Shown: positions 33,934-43,224 of the stretch, piece after piece | Layout: each line of letters begins with the position of its first letter | Position numbering within the stretch: the stretch's first letter is position 1 | NCBI GenBank assembly: GCA_025774555.1 | Contig: JALGVT010000006.1 | Location: forward strand, 91,166-155,165 | DNA: 64,000 bases | Origin: a candidate division LCP-89 bacterium | Lineage (GTDB): Bacteria > Electryoneota > B3-LCP | Direction: 5' to 3' | Notes under the pieces: model-generated | The model's input: the letters and a program-made list of their open reading frames with translations, nothing else | Databases searched by the model: none | Told to the model about the DNA's origin: nothing | Position numbers and translations under genes: made by a program

Positions 33934-34824
33934 TTGAGCCGTCGTCGAGACATTTTTGTGCTACTGTTCTTCGTCCTCGTTTTCTTCTTCATTCTGTACC
34001 TGATGTTCGGGATGATTTCGCCCTCTGATTCCATAGGCGATCTGAATCTGAGCGGTGGAGAAAAGATAGCGCTTATAAGAATTATAGGCCCGATCTACGA
34101 TGCCACTCCCTATCTCGAGCAGCTTGAGAAGGTAGAAGACGCCTCCGCTATCAAAGCTCTTGTCGTCCGGCTTGAAACACCGGGCGGCGCTGTAGCCGCT
34201 TCCCAGGAAGTTTACCACAAACTGACATATCTGCGCGATGAGTTGGAAATTCCGATTGTAGCTTCGATGGGTAACGTTGCCGCTTCGGGCGGTTATTATA
34301 TCGCTCTGGGCGCAGACTCAATCCTCGCCAGTTCCGGATCGATCACCGGGTCCATCGGCGTTATAATGTTCCTGCAGCAGTATTATGAGCTGTTTGACAA
34401 GATTGGCGTCAGCCACACTGTAATTAAAAGTGGCAAATTCAAAGACGCCGGTTCGCCTTACAGGGAATTAACGCACGATGACAGGGAATATTTCCAGTCA
34501 TTTATCGATGACGGTTATCAGCAGTTCATAGAAGCAGTCGCTCTCGAACGAGACATGCCTTTAACTGAAGTCAAACCGATAGCAGATGGTAGAGTCTTCA
34601 CCGGCAGGCAGGCAGAGAGTCTGGGCTTGATTGATCTGATTGGTGGATATGATGATGCAGTGATGCTTGCCGCTGAGCTGGGCGGAATTTCAGGCAAACC
34701 CAAGGTTATAGAACTGGAGAAGCGGAAGAAGTACACCCTGCTCGATCTCCTGCTGGATGACCTCGACGCTATTGTCTATCAAAAATTCGGGCTGAATATC
34801 CCTTTCAGATACGAAATGCCATAG
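33934..34824 (+). CDS. sppA: Signal peptide peptidase SppA (S49)
   Basis: 296 residues, single-domain SppA with one N-terminal membrane helix (IFVLLFFVLVFFFILYLMFG). The S49 fold is shown by LETPGGAVAASQEVY, MGNVAASGGYYIALGAD (serine nucleophile in ASGGYY), TGSIGVI and the Lys-bearing VIKSGKFKDAGSPYR. It degrades cleaved signal peptides in the membrane. TTG start with AAAAGGAGG just upstream. Confidence 0.93.
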   Translation: MSRRRDIFVLLFFVLVFFFILYLMFGMISPSDSIGDLNLSGGEKIALIRIIGPIYDATPYLEQLEKVEDASAIKALVVRLETPGGAVAASQEVYHKLTYLRDELEIPIVASMGNVAASGGYYIALGADSILASSGSITGSIGVIMFLQQYYELFDKIGVSHTVIKSGKFKDAGSPYRELTHDDREYFQSFIDDGYQQFIEAVALERDMPLTEVKPIADGRVFTGRQAESLGLIDLIGGYDDAVMLAAELGGISGKPKVIELEKRKKYTLLDLLLDDLDAIVYQKFGLNIPFRYEMP

Positions 34825-34927
34825 ATTTTATCTGTATATATCACTTGAACTGATACTTGAGCGGCAGCTTATAATTAATCCCCCGGTACCAATCGGGGAA
34901 TTCAGAACCAAACTGAAGAGGTGAACC

Positions 34928-35203
34928 ATGAACAAGAGCGATCTGGTTCGAGAAATTGCCAGTCGCACGGGCTTGACGCAAATTGAAGCTCGTGCCGCTG
35001 TGGACAACCTCGTGGAAATTATAATGGAAGAGGTCGCTGCGGGTCGGAGCGCCAACCTGCGAGGTTTTGGGACGTTCAAGGCAGTGAGTAGAGCAGCGAG
35101 AACGGCACAACATCCAAGGACTCGCGTCACCATTAACGTAAAACCCAAAAGAGTACCGGTTTTTCGTGCATCACCAGACTGGAAATCCGACTTACTCAAG
35201 TGA
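34928..35203 (+). CDS. HU-family DNA-binding protein
   Basis: 91 residues with the HU/IHF layout: helical dimer half (MNKSDLVREIASRTGLTQIEARAAVDNL), GFGTF, and a beta arm (RTAQHPRTRVTINVKPKRVPVF) that bends DNA. Clear GAGGTGAA Shine-Dalgarno. Cannot be assigned to HU or IHF by eye. A TATAAT at 34870-34875 with a poorly spaced TTGAAC may be its promoter. Confidence 0.93.
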   Translation: MNKSDLVREIASRTGLTQIEARAAVDNLVEIIMEEVAAGRSANLRGFGTFKAVSRAARTAQHPRTRVTINVKPKRVPVFRASPDWKSDLLK

Positions 35204-35240
35204 GAAGCATAAAATAAACAGCAGTTAGGAGGTTAGAGTA

Positions 35241-35330
35241 TTGCCCTGTGGCAAGAAGCGCAAACGCGCTAAAATGTCGACGCATAAGCGTAAAAAGAGA
35301 CTACGCAAGAACAGACATAAGAAGAAGTAA
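35241..35330 (+). CDS. AURKAIP1/COX24-type small ribosomal protein (bS22/mS38-like)
   Basis: 29 residues, TTG start at 35241 with a strong AGGAGG eight bases upstream. The product is almost all Lys/Arg/His: MPCGKKRKRAKMSTHKRKKR followed by LRKNRHKKK. This matches the tiny AURKAIP1/COX24-domain proteins of Bacteroidota-type genomes, related to mitochondrial mS38 and the bS22 subunit near the ribosome decoding centre. It lies between HU and YfcE and is easily missed because it is so short. Confidence 0.85.
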   Translation: MPCGKKRKRAKMSTHKRKKRLRKNRHKKK

Positions 35331-35351
35331 TTCGCCCGTTGGAGCGCGGAT

Positions 35352-35879
35352 ATGACCCGCATTCTGGTCCTTTCCGATACTCATCTTAAAGATAAGGATG
35401 ACATCATTGTGTCCGGTTTAAATCTCTTAGGAGATTTAGCCGGATATCTCCGTAAAGCAGACCTGATACTGCATGCCGGGGATATTAGCGGAAGTGGTTT
35501 CTATCACGATCTGCTTGGCGCCGGGAATCTTTTCGCCGTCTATGGTAATATGGACGTTTTACCATTGCAAAACGAACTGCCCGAACGCGCTATAGTAGAA
35601 TGTGAAGGCGTGCGCATTGGTCTCCTGCATGGCTGGGGATCATCGCATGGTCTGGATGATCGCATTTTCGATTCATGGAACGTGGATAAGCCCGACGTTA
35701 TGATTTTCGGGCATTCCCATCGACCGCTCGTCTCGTACCGGGTCGGACGTCTGCTTTTTAATCCGGGCAGTCCAACCGATCCTCGGGGTCCTTATCCTTC
35801 TTTCGGATGGATCGAGATTGACAACGGAAAGATTGATGCGGACATTGTTCAGCTTCCCAAGAGAGGCGAATTTCCGTAA
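35352..35879 (+). CDS. YfcE/MJ0936-family metallophosphodiesterase
   Basis: 175 residues. All metal motifs are in order: LSDTHLKD, LHAGDISG, VYGNMD, LLHGWG and IFGHSHRPLV. Cytosolic phosphodiesterase with unknown physiological substrate. GGAG seven bases before the ATG. Confidence 0.92.
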   Translation: MTRILVLSDTHLKDKDDIIVSGLNLLGDLAGYLRKADLILHAGDISGSGFYHDLLGAGNLFAVYGNMDVLPLQNELPERAIVECEGVRIGLLHGWGSSHGLDDRIFDSWNVDKPDVMIFGHSHRPLVSYRVGRLLFNPGSPTDPRGPYPSFGWIEIDNGKIDADIVQLPKRGEFP

Positions 35880-35967
35880 AATATGATTTTGCCCTGCCTT
35901 ATCTTGGAGCCGGAAGGGCTTTAATTTACTTGAAACCCAAGTTGCTGATTTAATTTGTTGGGCGGAA

Positions 35968-37170
35968 ATGAGCGACCAAACTGCATTGACGGTCTATGAA
36001 ATTACCACCCGCATCAAGACTGTCCTGGAAGGCGGTCTGCCGGTGTTGTGGGTTAAAGGTGAAATATCCCAGTTCACCAAGCATCGGTCCGGGCACTGGT
36101 ATTTCACGCTCAAGGATGAGCGCTCTGCCTTGCCTTGCGTCCTCTGGCGCGGGCGGTCCGACGGCTTAACCTTCATTCCCCAGGCGGGAGATATGGTTGT
36201 AGCGCAGGGTAAAGCGACCGTTTATGAACGCGGTGGACGCTACCAGTTTGATTGCTATGAAGTTCGTCCCGCAGGAGTGGGCGACTTGGCTCAGGCGTTT
36301 GAGGCATTAAAGCGGAAACTCGACGGCGAAGGTTTTTTCGATCTACAACGAAAAATCCAACTGCCATCCCATCCGGAAAGAATAGGGTTGGTCACCAGTC
36401 CTGAGGGAGCGGCGCTGCAGGACATTCTGCGCGTTGCCAGAGAGCGAGCTCCCTGGGTGGAATTTCAATTAGCGCCCGCGGCTGTGCAGGGAACAGCGGC
36501 TGTCGCAGAGATTGTTCAGGCGATCAGAAAGCTCGATGACAGCGGCTGGGCTGACGTCATCATCATTGGCAGAGGCGGTGGAGCGCCGGAAGATCTCTGG
36601 GCGTTTAACGAAGAAGCCGTAGTCCGGGCTGTTGCTGAATGCAGAACTCCCATTGTCAGCGCGGTAGGTCATGAAGTGGATGTGTCGCTCAGCGATCTTG
36701 CCGCGGATCTTCGTGCGCCGACGCCTTCAGCCGCAGCAGAGATGTGCCTGCCAGATCGTGAAGCCTTATCCGATCGGCTTTTCGATTATCAGGGTCGCTT
36801 GGTGCGTGTACTGCGATCCAGAATAAACGAATACCGAAGTTGGCTGGCTGACTATGCCGCGACAATAATACGGCAGCGCGTGCCAGCGCTCTGGCGCGAG
36901 GAGAGCCAGCGGGTTGATGAACTGTCACGCCGCCTCGATAGCGCGGCATCAAGATATGTCGAAAGAAACAGGTCAACGCTGGATCGACTTGCCGCCAAAC
37001 ATAGTTCACTCGATCCTATGAGTATTCTCGCGAGAGGGTATTCGGTTATAAAAAAAATGGGGACGGCGAAACCTGTTACCGGTTCCGACGAGTTAAACGT
37101 GGGGGAACGCCTGGATATCAAGTTCGACAGGGGAAGCGCCGAAGCGGTAGTCGATAACTTGAATCCTTAA
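35968..37170 (+). CDS. xseA: Exodeoxyribonuclease VII large subunit
   Basis: 400 residues. N-terminal OB-fold (VLWVKGEISQFTKHRSGHWYFTLKD), catalytic core with IIGRGGGAPEDLWAFNEEAVVRA and SAVGHEVDVSLSDLAADLRAPTPSAAAE, and a helical C-terminal stalk ending ILARGYSVI. Degrades single-stranded DNA to oligonucleotides. xseB follows after 16 bases, the usual arrangement. Confidence 0.96.
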   Translation: MSDQTALTVYEITTRIKTVLEGGLPVLWVKGEISQFTKHRSGHWYFTLKDERSALPCVLWRGRSDGLTFIPQAGDMVVAQGKATVYERGGRYQFDCYEVRPAGVGDLAQAFEALKRKLDGEGFFDLQRKIQLPSHPERIGLVTSPEGAALQDILRVARERAPWVEFQLAPAAVQGTAAVAEIVQAIRKLDDSGWADVIIIGRGGGAPEDLWAFNEEAVVRAVAECRTPIVSAVGHEVDVSLSDLAADLRAPTPSAAAEMCLPDREALSDRLFDYQGRLVRVLRSRINEYRSWLADYAATIIRQRVPALWREESQRVDELSRRLDSAASRYVERNRSTLDRLAAKHSSLDPMSILARGYSVIKKMGTAKPVTGSDELNVGERLDIKFDRGSAEAVVDNLNP

Positions 37171-37186
37171 TCGGTAGTATTAAATA

Positions 37187-37387
37187 ATGGCAAAGGAAAC
37201 AGAGCAGTCATTTGAGAACGCGATCAAACGCTTAGAAGAGATCGTTCATCTTCTGGAGGAGGAGAATCCTTCTTTAGAAGATGCGCTTAAGCTTTTCGAA
37301 GAAGGCAAAACTCTGATCGGACTGTGTCAGAATAAGCTGGATAATGCCGAGCAGAAATTGAAAATTTTGACAGAACCTGATCGGTGA
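37187..37387 (+). CDS. xseB: Exodeoxyribonuclease VII small subunit
   Basis: 66 residues: SFENAIKRLEEIVHLLEEENPSLEDALKLFEEGK is the family signature, a helical hairpin that binds the XseA stalk. No strong Shine-Dalgarno; probably coupled to xseA. Confidence 0.94.
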   Translation: MAKETEQSFENAIKRLEEIVHLLEEENPSLEDALKLFEEGKTLIGLCQNKLDNAEQKLKILTEPDR

Positions 37388-37432
37388 TATGCAGATTATA
37401 TATAAATGAGATTATGAACCGTTGAGAACGAT

Positions 37433-39466
37433 TTGACCGATTTTCTTAAAAAGATAAATTCTCCTGCTGACATAAAAGAGATGTCGCCTTCGGAGCTGAT
37501 ATCTCTGGCTGAAGAGATACGCGAATATATCATCAGCAACGTCAGCGTCACCGGCGGACATTTAGCTCCCAGCCTTGGCGCGGTTGAATTAACCGTGGCG
37601 CTCCACTATATCTTCGACAGTCCGAAAGATAAAATCATCTGGGACGTTGGTCATCAGGCTTATGCGCATAAAATCCTGACCGGCAGGCGGAAACAATTCC
37701 CACAGAATCGTCAATTCGGCGGTATCTCCGGTTTTCCAAACCGCAGCGAAAGCGAACACGACGCCTTCGGCACCGGTCATGCTTCCACCTCTATATCCGC
37801 AGGATATGGCATGGTATGCGCCCGGGATCTGGCAGGCGACGATTTTAACGTAATCTCAGTCATCGGCGACGGTTCGATGACCGGCGGTCTCGCTTTTGAA
37901 GGCATGAACAACGCCGGCGCTTCTAAGAAGAATTTTATCGTCATATTGAACGATAATAACATGTCGATATCGCCGAATGTTGGCGCCATGTCGAAGTATC
38001 TGGCGCATCTGATCACCGATCCTACATTAAATAAGATAAAGGGGAACCTTCTGGATTTCGCCAGCAGACTCCCTCAGGGCGAACGTATTGCCAGATCATG
38101 GGGGAGACTGGAATCGTCGATAAAAGCGATGCTGGCGCCAGGCGCCGTTTTCGAGCAACTCGGTTTCCGCTACATAGGTCCTCTGGACGGGCATAACATA
38201 GAAGACTTATTGAATATCTTTGTTAAAGTCAAAGATCTTTCAGGACCTATTCTGGTGCATGTTTTGACGCAGAAGGGGAAGGGTTATGCTCCGGCGGAGA
38301 AAAACGCCACGCTGTTCCACGGCGTTGGAGCCTTCGAGAAATCAACCGGCAAATCGAACGGGAAATCGAAGCAGATTTCCTATACCTCCGTATTTGGGAA
38401 AACCCTGAACCAGTTAGCTGAAAAAAACGAATCCATCGTTGCCATAACCGCGGCGATGGCTGATGGCACCGGTCTGGTTGAATTCAGTCAAAAATATCCT
38501 GACCGCTTCTTCGACGTCGGTATTGCTGAAGGACATGCTGTAACCTTTGCATCTGGACTGGCGGCGCAGGGATTAAAACCGGTTGTCGCTATTTACTCCA
38601 CCTTTCTGCAACGTGCTTACGATCAGTTGATACATGACTCCTCACTCCAGAAACTGCCCATCGTCTTCGCGCTGGATCGTGCTGGATTAGTTGGCGAAGA
38701 TGGACCGACCCATCACGGCTGTTACGATCTGAGTTACCTGCGGCACATCCCGGGGATGACGATATTAGCTCCGAAAGATGAGAACGAACTTCAGCATATG
38801 CTGAAAAGGGCGGTGGAATGGGAAGATGGTCCCATCGCGGTGCGTTTCCCGCGCGGCGCTGGCATCGGTTGTCCGCTGGATCCGGAACTTAAGTCCATCG
38901 AGGTTGGCAAAGGCGAGGTTGCAAGAGTAGGGGACAAAGGTGCGATATTGACAATCGGACCGGTTTTCTGGGAAGCTATGCAGGCGGCGCAGATTTTAGA
39001 AGAGGAAGGCTTACCCTTGACTGTCGTCAACATGCGATCTTTAAAACCGCTCGACACAAATCTATTGAAGGAATTAGTTCAGCATTTCGATCATATTTTA
39101 ACTCTTGAAGAGGGAGTCGTCAAAGGCGGCTTCGGTTCCGCGGTATTGGAAGCATATTCTGAAATGGATATAATCCCTCCCAATATAAAGTGTATCGGCA
39201 TTCCCGACCAATTCATAGAACAGGGGAGTCGCTCTGTTCTGTTATCACAGGTTGGTCTGGACAGTAATTCCATTGTGGAGGAAGCGCGAATATTTTTTAC
39301 CACATCCCCTTTAGAAACCACCGTCATATCGGGTCAACAAGGTGTCAATAAAACCGATGACATTCGGCATCATCGCCAACACCCAGATGGAAAAAATATG
39401 GGAAGTGCTGCCAGACTTTCTGAACTGGATCGAAAGCAAGGGTCCGGAAGTCCTGGTCTGCGATGA
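37433..39466 (+). CDS. dxs: 1-deoxy-D-xylulose-5-phosphate synthase
   Basis: 677 residues, first step of the non-mevalonate isoprenoid pathway. Thiamine diphosphate motif GDGSMTGGLAFEGMNNAG...NDNNMSIS, WDVGHQAYAHKILTGR near the N-terminus and the DRAGLVGEDGPTHHG region. TTG start. The domain proper ends near SQVGLDSNSIVEEARIFF (about residue 628); the remaining ~45 residues have no counterpart in usual Dxs (about 620-635 residues) and run 110-125 bases into nadK in another frame. This looks like stop-codon loss or a long overlap. Confidence 0.94.
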   Translation: MTDFLKKINSPADIKEMSPSELISLAEEIREYIISNVSVTGGHLAPSLGAVELTVALHYIFDSPKDKIIWDVGHQAYAHKILTGRRKQFPQNRQFGGISGFPNRSESEHDAFGTGHASTSISAGYGMVCARDLAGDDFNVISVIGDGSMTGGLAFEGMNNAGASKKNFIVILNDNNMSISPNVGAMSKYLAHLITDPTLNKIKGNLLDFASRLPQGERIARSWGRLESSIKAMLAPGAVFEQLGFRYIGPLDGHNIEDLLNIFVKVKDLSGPILVHVLTQKGKGYAPAEKNATLFHGVGAFEKSTGKSNGKSKQISYTSVFGKTLNQLAEKNESIVAITAAMADGTGLVEFSQKYPDRFFDVGIAEGHAVTFASGLAAQGLKPVVAIYSTFLQRAYDQLIHDSSLQKLPIVFALDRAGLVGEDGPTHHGCYDLSYLRHIPGMTILAPKDENELQHMLKRAVEWEDGPIAVRFPRGAGIGCPLDPELKSIEVGKGEVARVGDKGAILTIGPVFWEAMQAAQILEEEGLPLTVVNMRSLKPLDTNLLKELVQHFDHILTLEEGVVKGGFGSAVLEAYSEMDIIPPNIKCIGIPDQFIEQGSRSVLLSQVGLDSNSIVEEARIFFTTSPLETTVISGQQGVNKTDDIRHHRQHPDGKNMGSAARLSELDRKQGSGSPGLR

Positions 39467-40211
39467 TCTCCGCGGCAGATTAAACAAGCCTGAAGCGCGT
39501 TTTCACACTTACGAAGAACTGGCTGATCTCAGTGACATGATCCTTTCCTTTGGAGGGGATGGAACACTGCTTTCCACTGCCCGCAAGGTGGGACGAAAAC
39601 AGACGCCGATACTCGGCGTTAATCTTGGCGGGCTGGGTTATCTGGCTGAAATTACATTGGAAAAGCTCTATCCGCGCGTGGAAGAACTATTGACCGGGTC
39701 ATACCGGATTGAGTCGCGCATGGCTTTGACCTGCACCGTGGAAGGATCACCAGAGGAATATTTCGCATTAAATGATATCATCATCGCCAAGGGCGCCTAT
39801 CCACGCATCGTCAATATTCGCTTGACTATTGGGGAGAGATATCTAAATACATATTCCGGCGATGGCTTGATCGTTGCGACTCCCACAGGATCAACAGCCT
39901 ATTCGCTCTCTTCGGGAGGACCTATAGTAGAACCTGCGCTACAGGCGCTGATTGTCAATCCCATTTCTCCGCATACTTTGGCTGACAGACCCATAATTAT
40001 CGGCGCGGACAAAGAGATTGAAGCGATTATCGCCGGTGAGCACGATGAGCTTACATTGGTGGCTGACGGACAGATAGAGTGCGCTCTGAATCATGGTGAT
40101 AGAGTGCTGATACGCCGAGCGGATTTTGAGGTTCAACTGGTTCTCTTCGGCAATAAATTCTTTTATGACGTGCTGCGAGAAAAGCTGAAGTGGGGACCGC
40201 CGCTTCAATAA
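39342..40211 (+). CDS. nadK: NAD kinase
   Basis: 289 residues from GTG 39342; ATG 39357 (MTFGIIANT) is equally possible. NAD kinase motifs: LSFGGDGTLLSTAR (GGDG), LGVNLGGLGYLAEI, FALNDIIIAKG and SGDGLIVATPTGSTAYSLSSGGPIV. It makes NADP from NAD. The start lies inside the extended dxs frame. Confidence 0.95.
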   Translation: MSIKPMTFGIIANTQMEKIWEVLPDFLNWIESKGPEVLVCDDLRGRLNKPEARFHTYEELADLSDMILSFGGDGTLLSTARKVGRKQTPILGVNLGGLGYLAEITLEKLYPRVEELLTGSYRIESRMALTCTVEGSPEEYFALNDIIIAKGAYPRIVNIRLTIGERYLNTYSGDGLIVATPTGSTAYSLSSGGPIVEPALQALIVNPISPHTLADRPIIIGADKEIEAIIAGEHDELTLVADGQIECALNHGDRVLIRRADFEVQLVLFGNKFFYDVLREKLKWGPPLQ

Positions 40212-40244
40212 ATGCATTCATAATATCCTTCCTGATCAATCTCC

Positions 40245-40919
40245 ATGTGTGCAGACTGGAATCAGCTATTCAAAGACCCGGATAAGATTCTACGATCTCC
40301 AGATCCGCTGACTGAAAAGTTCATCCTTCTCATAGATGTGGGAGCGACGGTTTTCGATCTCGGCTGCGGCGCGGGCAGGCATCTTGTCCCTCTGGCAGCC
40401 TCTGGAATTAAAGTGATTGGCGGAGATATATCACCTGTCGGATTGAACTTTTCCAGGGAATGGCTTCATAGAGAGAGATTAAAGGCGGATCTGCTTCTCA
40501 ATGAAATGACGGCGCTGCCTTTTGGAGACGGGATCATTGACGGCGTGATTTCAATAAACGTATTAAACCACGGCACAATCGCTCAGACCACCCGCGCCTT
40601 TGAGGAAGTTCATAGAATCCTGAGACCAGACTGCCCGTTTTTCTTTCTCATAATCGGACGTGAAGATGCGCGCTGCGGCGAAGGAGATGAAATCGAGCCT
40701 AATACATACGTTCACCGCGGGGGAATCGAAGCGGGTGTAGCGCACCATTTTTATGCACCCGATGAGTTGAAGCAGCTTCTTCACAGGTTCAACCGAGTAG
40801 AACTTGAAGAGCGAAGGCGTCCATACGATGACAACGAACCAGTATTCGGCAACGATCCACGATTGAAATCTCAGAATGATGCCGTATTACAGCACTGGGA
40901 AGTTCGCGCCTGGAAATAA
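40245..40919 (+). CDS. Class I SAM-dependent methyltransferase
   Basis: 224 residues, Methyltransf_11-like. Motif I VFDLGCGAGRHLVPLA, acidic GGDISP, motif IV DGVISINVLNHG. The C-terminus (HHFYAPDELKQLLHRF) is typical of the family. Target unknown. Lies 33 bases after nadK and 30 before ftsY. Confidence 0.88.
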   Translation: MCADWNQLFKDPDKILRSPDPLTEKFILLIDVGATVFDLGCGAGRHLVPLAASGIKVIGGDISPVGLNFSREWLHRERLKADLLLNEMTALPFGDGIIDGVISINVLNHGTIAQTTRAFEEVHRILRPDCPFFFLIIGREDARCGEGDEIEPNTYVHRGGIEAGVAHHFYAPDELKQLLHRFNRVELEERRRPYDDNEPVFGNDPRLKSQNDAVLQHWEVRAWK

Positions 40920-40949
40920 ACAGATTAGTTAACTGAATCCACGAAATAG

Positions 40950-41888
40950 ATGGGAATTTTCAACAAACTTAAAGGCGGGCTTTCGAAAACCCGCCAGAAA
41001 CTGGGCTCGCAGCTTAAAAATATCATCAACTCGCACGCCAGGATTGACGACGAGCTTTACGATGCACTTGAAGAGACACTGATCGCAGCCGACATCGGAG
41101 TCGATGCGACTCTGGAAATACTGGATGCCCTGCGTGATAAGGTGAAGCAACTGTCCGCAAATGGTAAAGATCCTGACATTATCCTCGATCTGCTGGCTGA
41201 AATAATCAGTGAATCGTTGAGTTCCTCAGTAGTGGAAAGTGAACTGAATTTAGATCATCACCCGGCAGTTATCCTCATCGTGGGCGTGAACGGCAGCGGC
41301 AAGACTACGAGCATCGCCAAATTAGCGTATCACTTTCAAAGGAAAAACAGACGCGTTATGTTAGCCGCGGCGGATACTTTTCGTGCCGCTGCGACTGAGC
41401 AACTGCTGGAATGGGGGAATCGCGTAGGCGTCACCGTCGTTCATCAGCAGTCCGGCGCAGATCCGGCTGCTGTCGCTTTCGACGCCCTGCAGTCCGCTCG
41501 TGCGAAAGGATATGACCTGCTCATTATCGACACGGCGGGCAGGCTGCACAATAAGGCGAATCTGATGCAGGAATTGGCGAAGATATCCCGCGTGCTGAAG
41601 AAACAGGACCCGGACGCTCCGCATGAAGTGTTCTTAGTTCTGGATAGCACTACCGGGCAGAATGCTCTTCAGCAGGCGAAGGTATTTCAGGAGATCAGCG
41701 GGGTAACCGGACTGGTCATGTCCAAGCTGGATGGAACGGCTAAGGGAGGCGCGGTGATTCCGATCTGCCGCGAGTTGAATCTGCCGCTTCGCTTTATCGG
41801 TCTGGGCGAGAAAAAGGAAGACCTCGAGGTTTTCGACCCTGCTGCTTACGCTAAAGCCATCCTTGAGCCTGAAGAGCAACCAGCGTGA
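40950..41888 (+). CDS. ftsY: Signal recognition particle receptor FtsY
   Basis: 312 residues, SRP GTPase. N domain (about 1-95), then G domain: GVNGSGKTTSIAKLA (112-126), DTFRAAATEQL, DTAGRLHNK, SKLDGTAKGG and the closing GLGEKKEDLEVFDP. The acidic N-terminal extension of E. coli FtsY is absent; the protein starts with an amphipathic MGIFNKLKGGLSKTRQKL helix that can bind membrane. The stop overlaps rimO (GTGA). Confidence 0.96.
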   Translation: MGIFNKLKGGLSKTRQKLGSQLKNIINSHARIDDELYDALEETLIAADIGVDATLEILDALRDKVKQLSANGKDPDIILDLLAEIISESLSSSVVESELNLDHHPAVILIVGVNGSGKTTSIAKLAYHFQRKNRRVMLAAADTFRAAATEQLLEWGNRVGVTVVHQQSGADPAAVAFDALQSARAKGYDLLIIDTAGRLHNKANLMQELAKISRVLKKQDPDAPHEVFLVLDSTTGQNALQQAKVFQEISGVTGLVMSKLDGTAKGGAVIPICRELNLPLRFIGLGEKKEDLEVFDPAAYAKAILEPEEQPA

Positions 41889-43189
41889 AAAGCCTTTATC
41901 TTCATAACCTCGGCTGTTCCAAGAACCAGATCGACGGCGAGATGCTCGCCGGATGGGCTGAAGAGAGCAGTATCCGGCTGACTGATGACGCGCATGAAGC
42001 GGATATAATCGTCGTCAATACCTGTGCCTTCATCGAAGCTGCCAAAGTAGAGGCGATAGACGCCATCCTGGAAGCCTCAAGATACAAAGCGGATGTCTGT
42101 GAAGCGCTCTATGTCTGCGGCTGCTTTCCGCAGCTTTATAAAGATGAGCTGGCAGCCGAACTCCCTGAGGTGGACGGTTTCTTCGGTGTTGATGAGTGGC
42201 AGAAACTTCTATCTGAAATCGCCGTCACTGGCGTTTCACCCAGTGCTAATCCTTTCCTGAAAAGGCATCTCTGGACGCCGGATCATTATGCTCACATTCG
42301 CATCGCAGATGGCTGTAACCGCGGTTGTGCTTATTGCATTATACCTGCGATCAGGGGGTGTTACCGAAGTCGTTCGCCTGACGAAATCATCGAAGAAGCC
42401 AGATCGCTTACTGCTCGCGGCGTCAGGGAACTGTTGCCGGTCGCACAGGAGTTAAATTCATACGGGCACGATATCGGTCTTGGGAGAAGTAACCAACCGC
42501 TGATATTACTGTTGAAGCAGCTCTGTGAAATAAATGGATTGGACTGGATTCGTCCGCTTTACCTTCATCCGCCCGCCTGCGATACCGAACTGATTGAATT
42601 CTGGGCAATGCAGAAGAAGCTCTGCCGTTACCTTGATCTTCCCATCGAACATGCCTCTAACCGGATGCTGAAGATGATGGGCAGGGGAGGACGAAAAGAC
42701 CAGATACGCAAAACGGTGAATCTGGCGAGAGAGGCGATGGAAGACGTCGTTATACGCACTTCGATCATTGTCGGATTTCCGGGTGAGACAGAAGATGATT
42801 TTAAAGAGCTTCTGGACTTCGTGCGTGAAATTCGCTTTGATCGGTTGGGCTCCTTCCAGTATTCCCAGGAAGAAGGTACGCCGGCGGCGTTATTGCCTGA
42901 TCAGATACCCGAGGAGCTGAAAGACGAGCGTCAGGCACGGCTGATGACATTACAGACTGAGATCTCATCCGAAATAAATCTGGAACGAGTGAGTGATGTA
43001 GAAGAAGTTTACGTCGATAGTTTTGAAGAGGATTCCGGGTACAGCATAACACACGGCAGGAAAGAGATGCCCGAACTGGACGGTGAAATCCTTATAGCAG
43101 GGCAATATCAACCCGGGACGAAACTCCGCGTGAAAATCGAATCAGCAACAGAATATGACCTGTTCGCCCGTCCTGTCGAAGATAATTAA
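41885..43189 (+). CDS. rimO: Ribosomal protein S12 methylthiotransferase RimO
   Basis: 434 residues. UPF0004 cluster cysteines C11, C47 and C80 (LGCSKN, NTCAF, VCGCFPQ), radical SAM cysteines C144, C148 and C151 (DGCNRGCAYC), and a C-terminal TRAM-like domain. The sequence RIADGCNRGCAYCIIPAIRG favours RimO over MiaB. It adds a methylthio group to an aspartate of S12. GTG start overlapping the ftsY stop. Confidence 0.94.
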   Translation: MKSLYLHNLGCSKNQIDGEMLAGWAEESSIRLTDDAHEADIIVVNTCAFIEAAKVEAIDAILEASRYKADVCEALYVCGCFPQLYKDELAAELPEVDGFFGVDEWQKLLSEIAVTGVSPSANPFLKRHLWTPDHYAHIRIADGCNRGCAYCIIPAIRGCYRSRSPDEIIEEARSLTARGVRELLPVAQELNSYGHDIGLGRSNQPLILLLKQLCEINGLDWIRPLYLHPPACDTELIEFWAMQKKLCRYLDLPIEHASNRMLKMMGRGGRKDQIRKTVNLAREAMEDVVIRTSIIVGFPGETEDDFKELLDFVREIRFDRLGSFQYSQEEGTPAALLPDQIPEELKDERQARLMTLQTEISSEINLERVSDVEEVYVDSFEEDSGYSITHGRKEMPELDGEILIAGQYQPGTKLRVKIESATEYDLFARPVEDN

Positions 43190-43224
43190 ACTCACCATCA
43201 ACATGAAGCGGTGAGGGAAAACCT

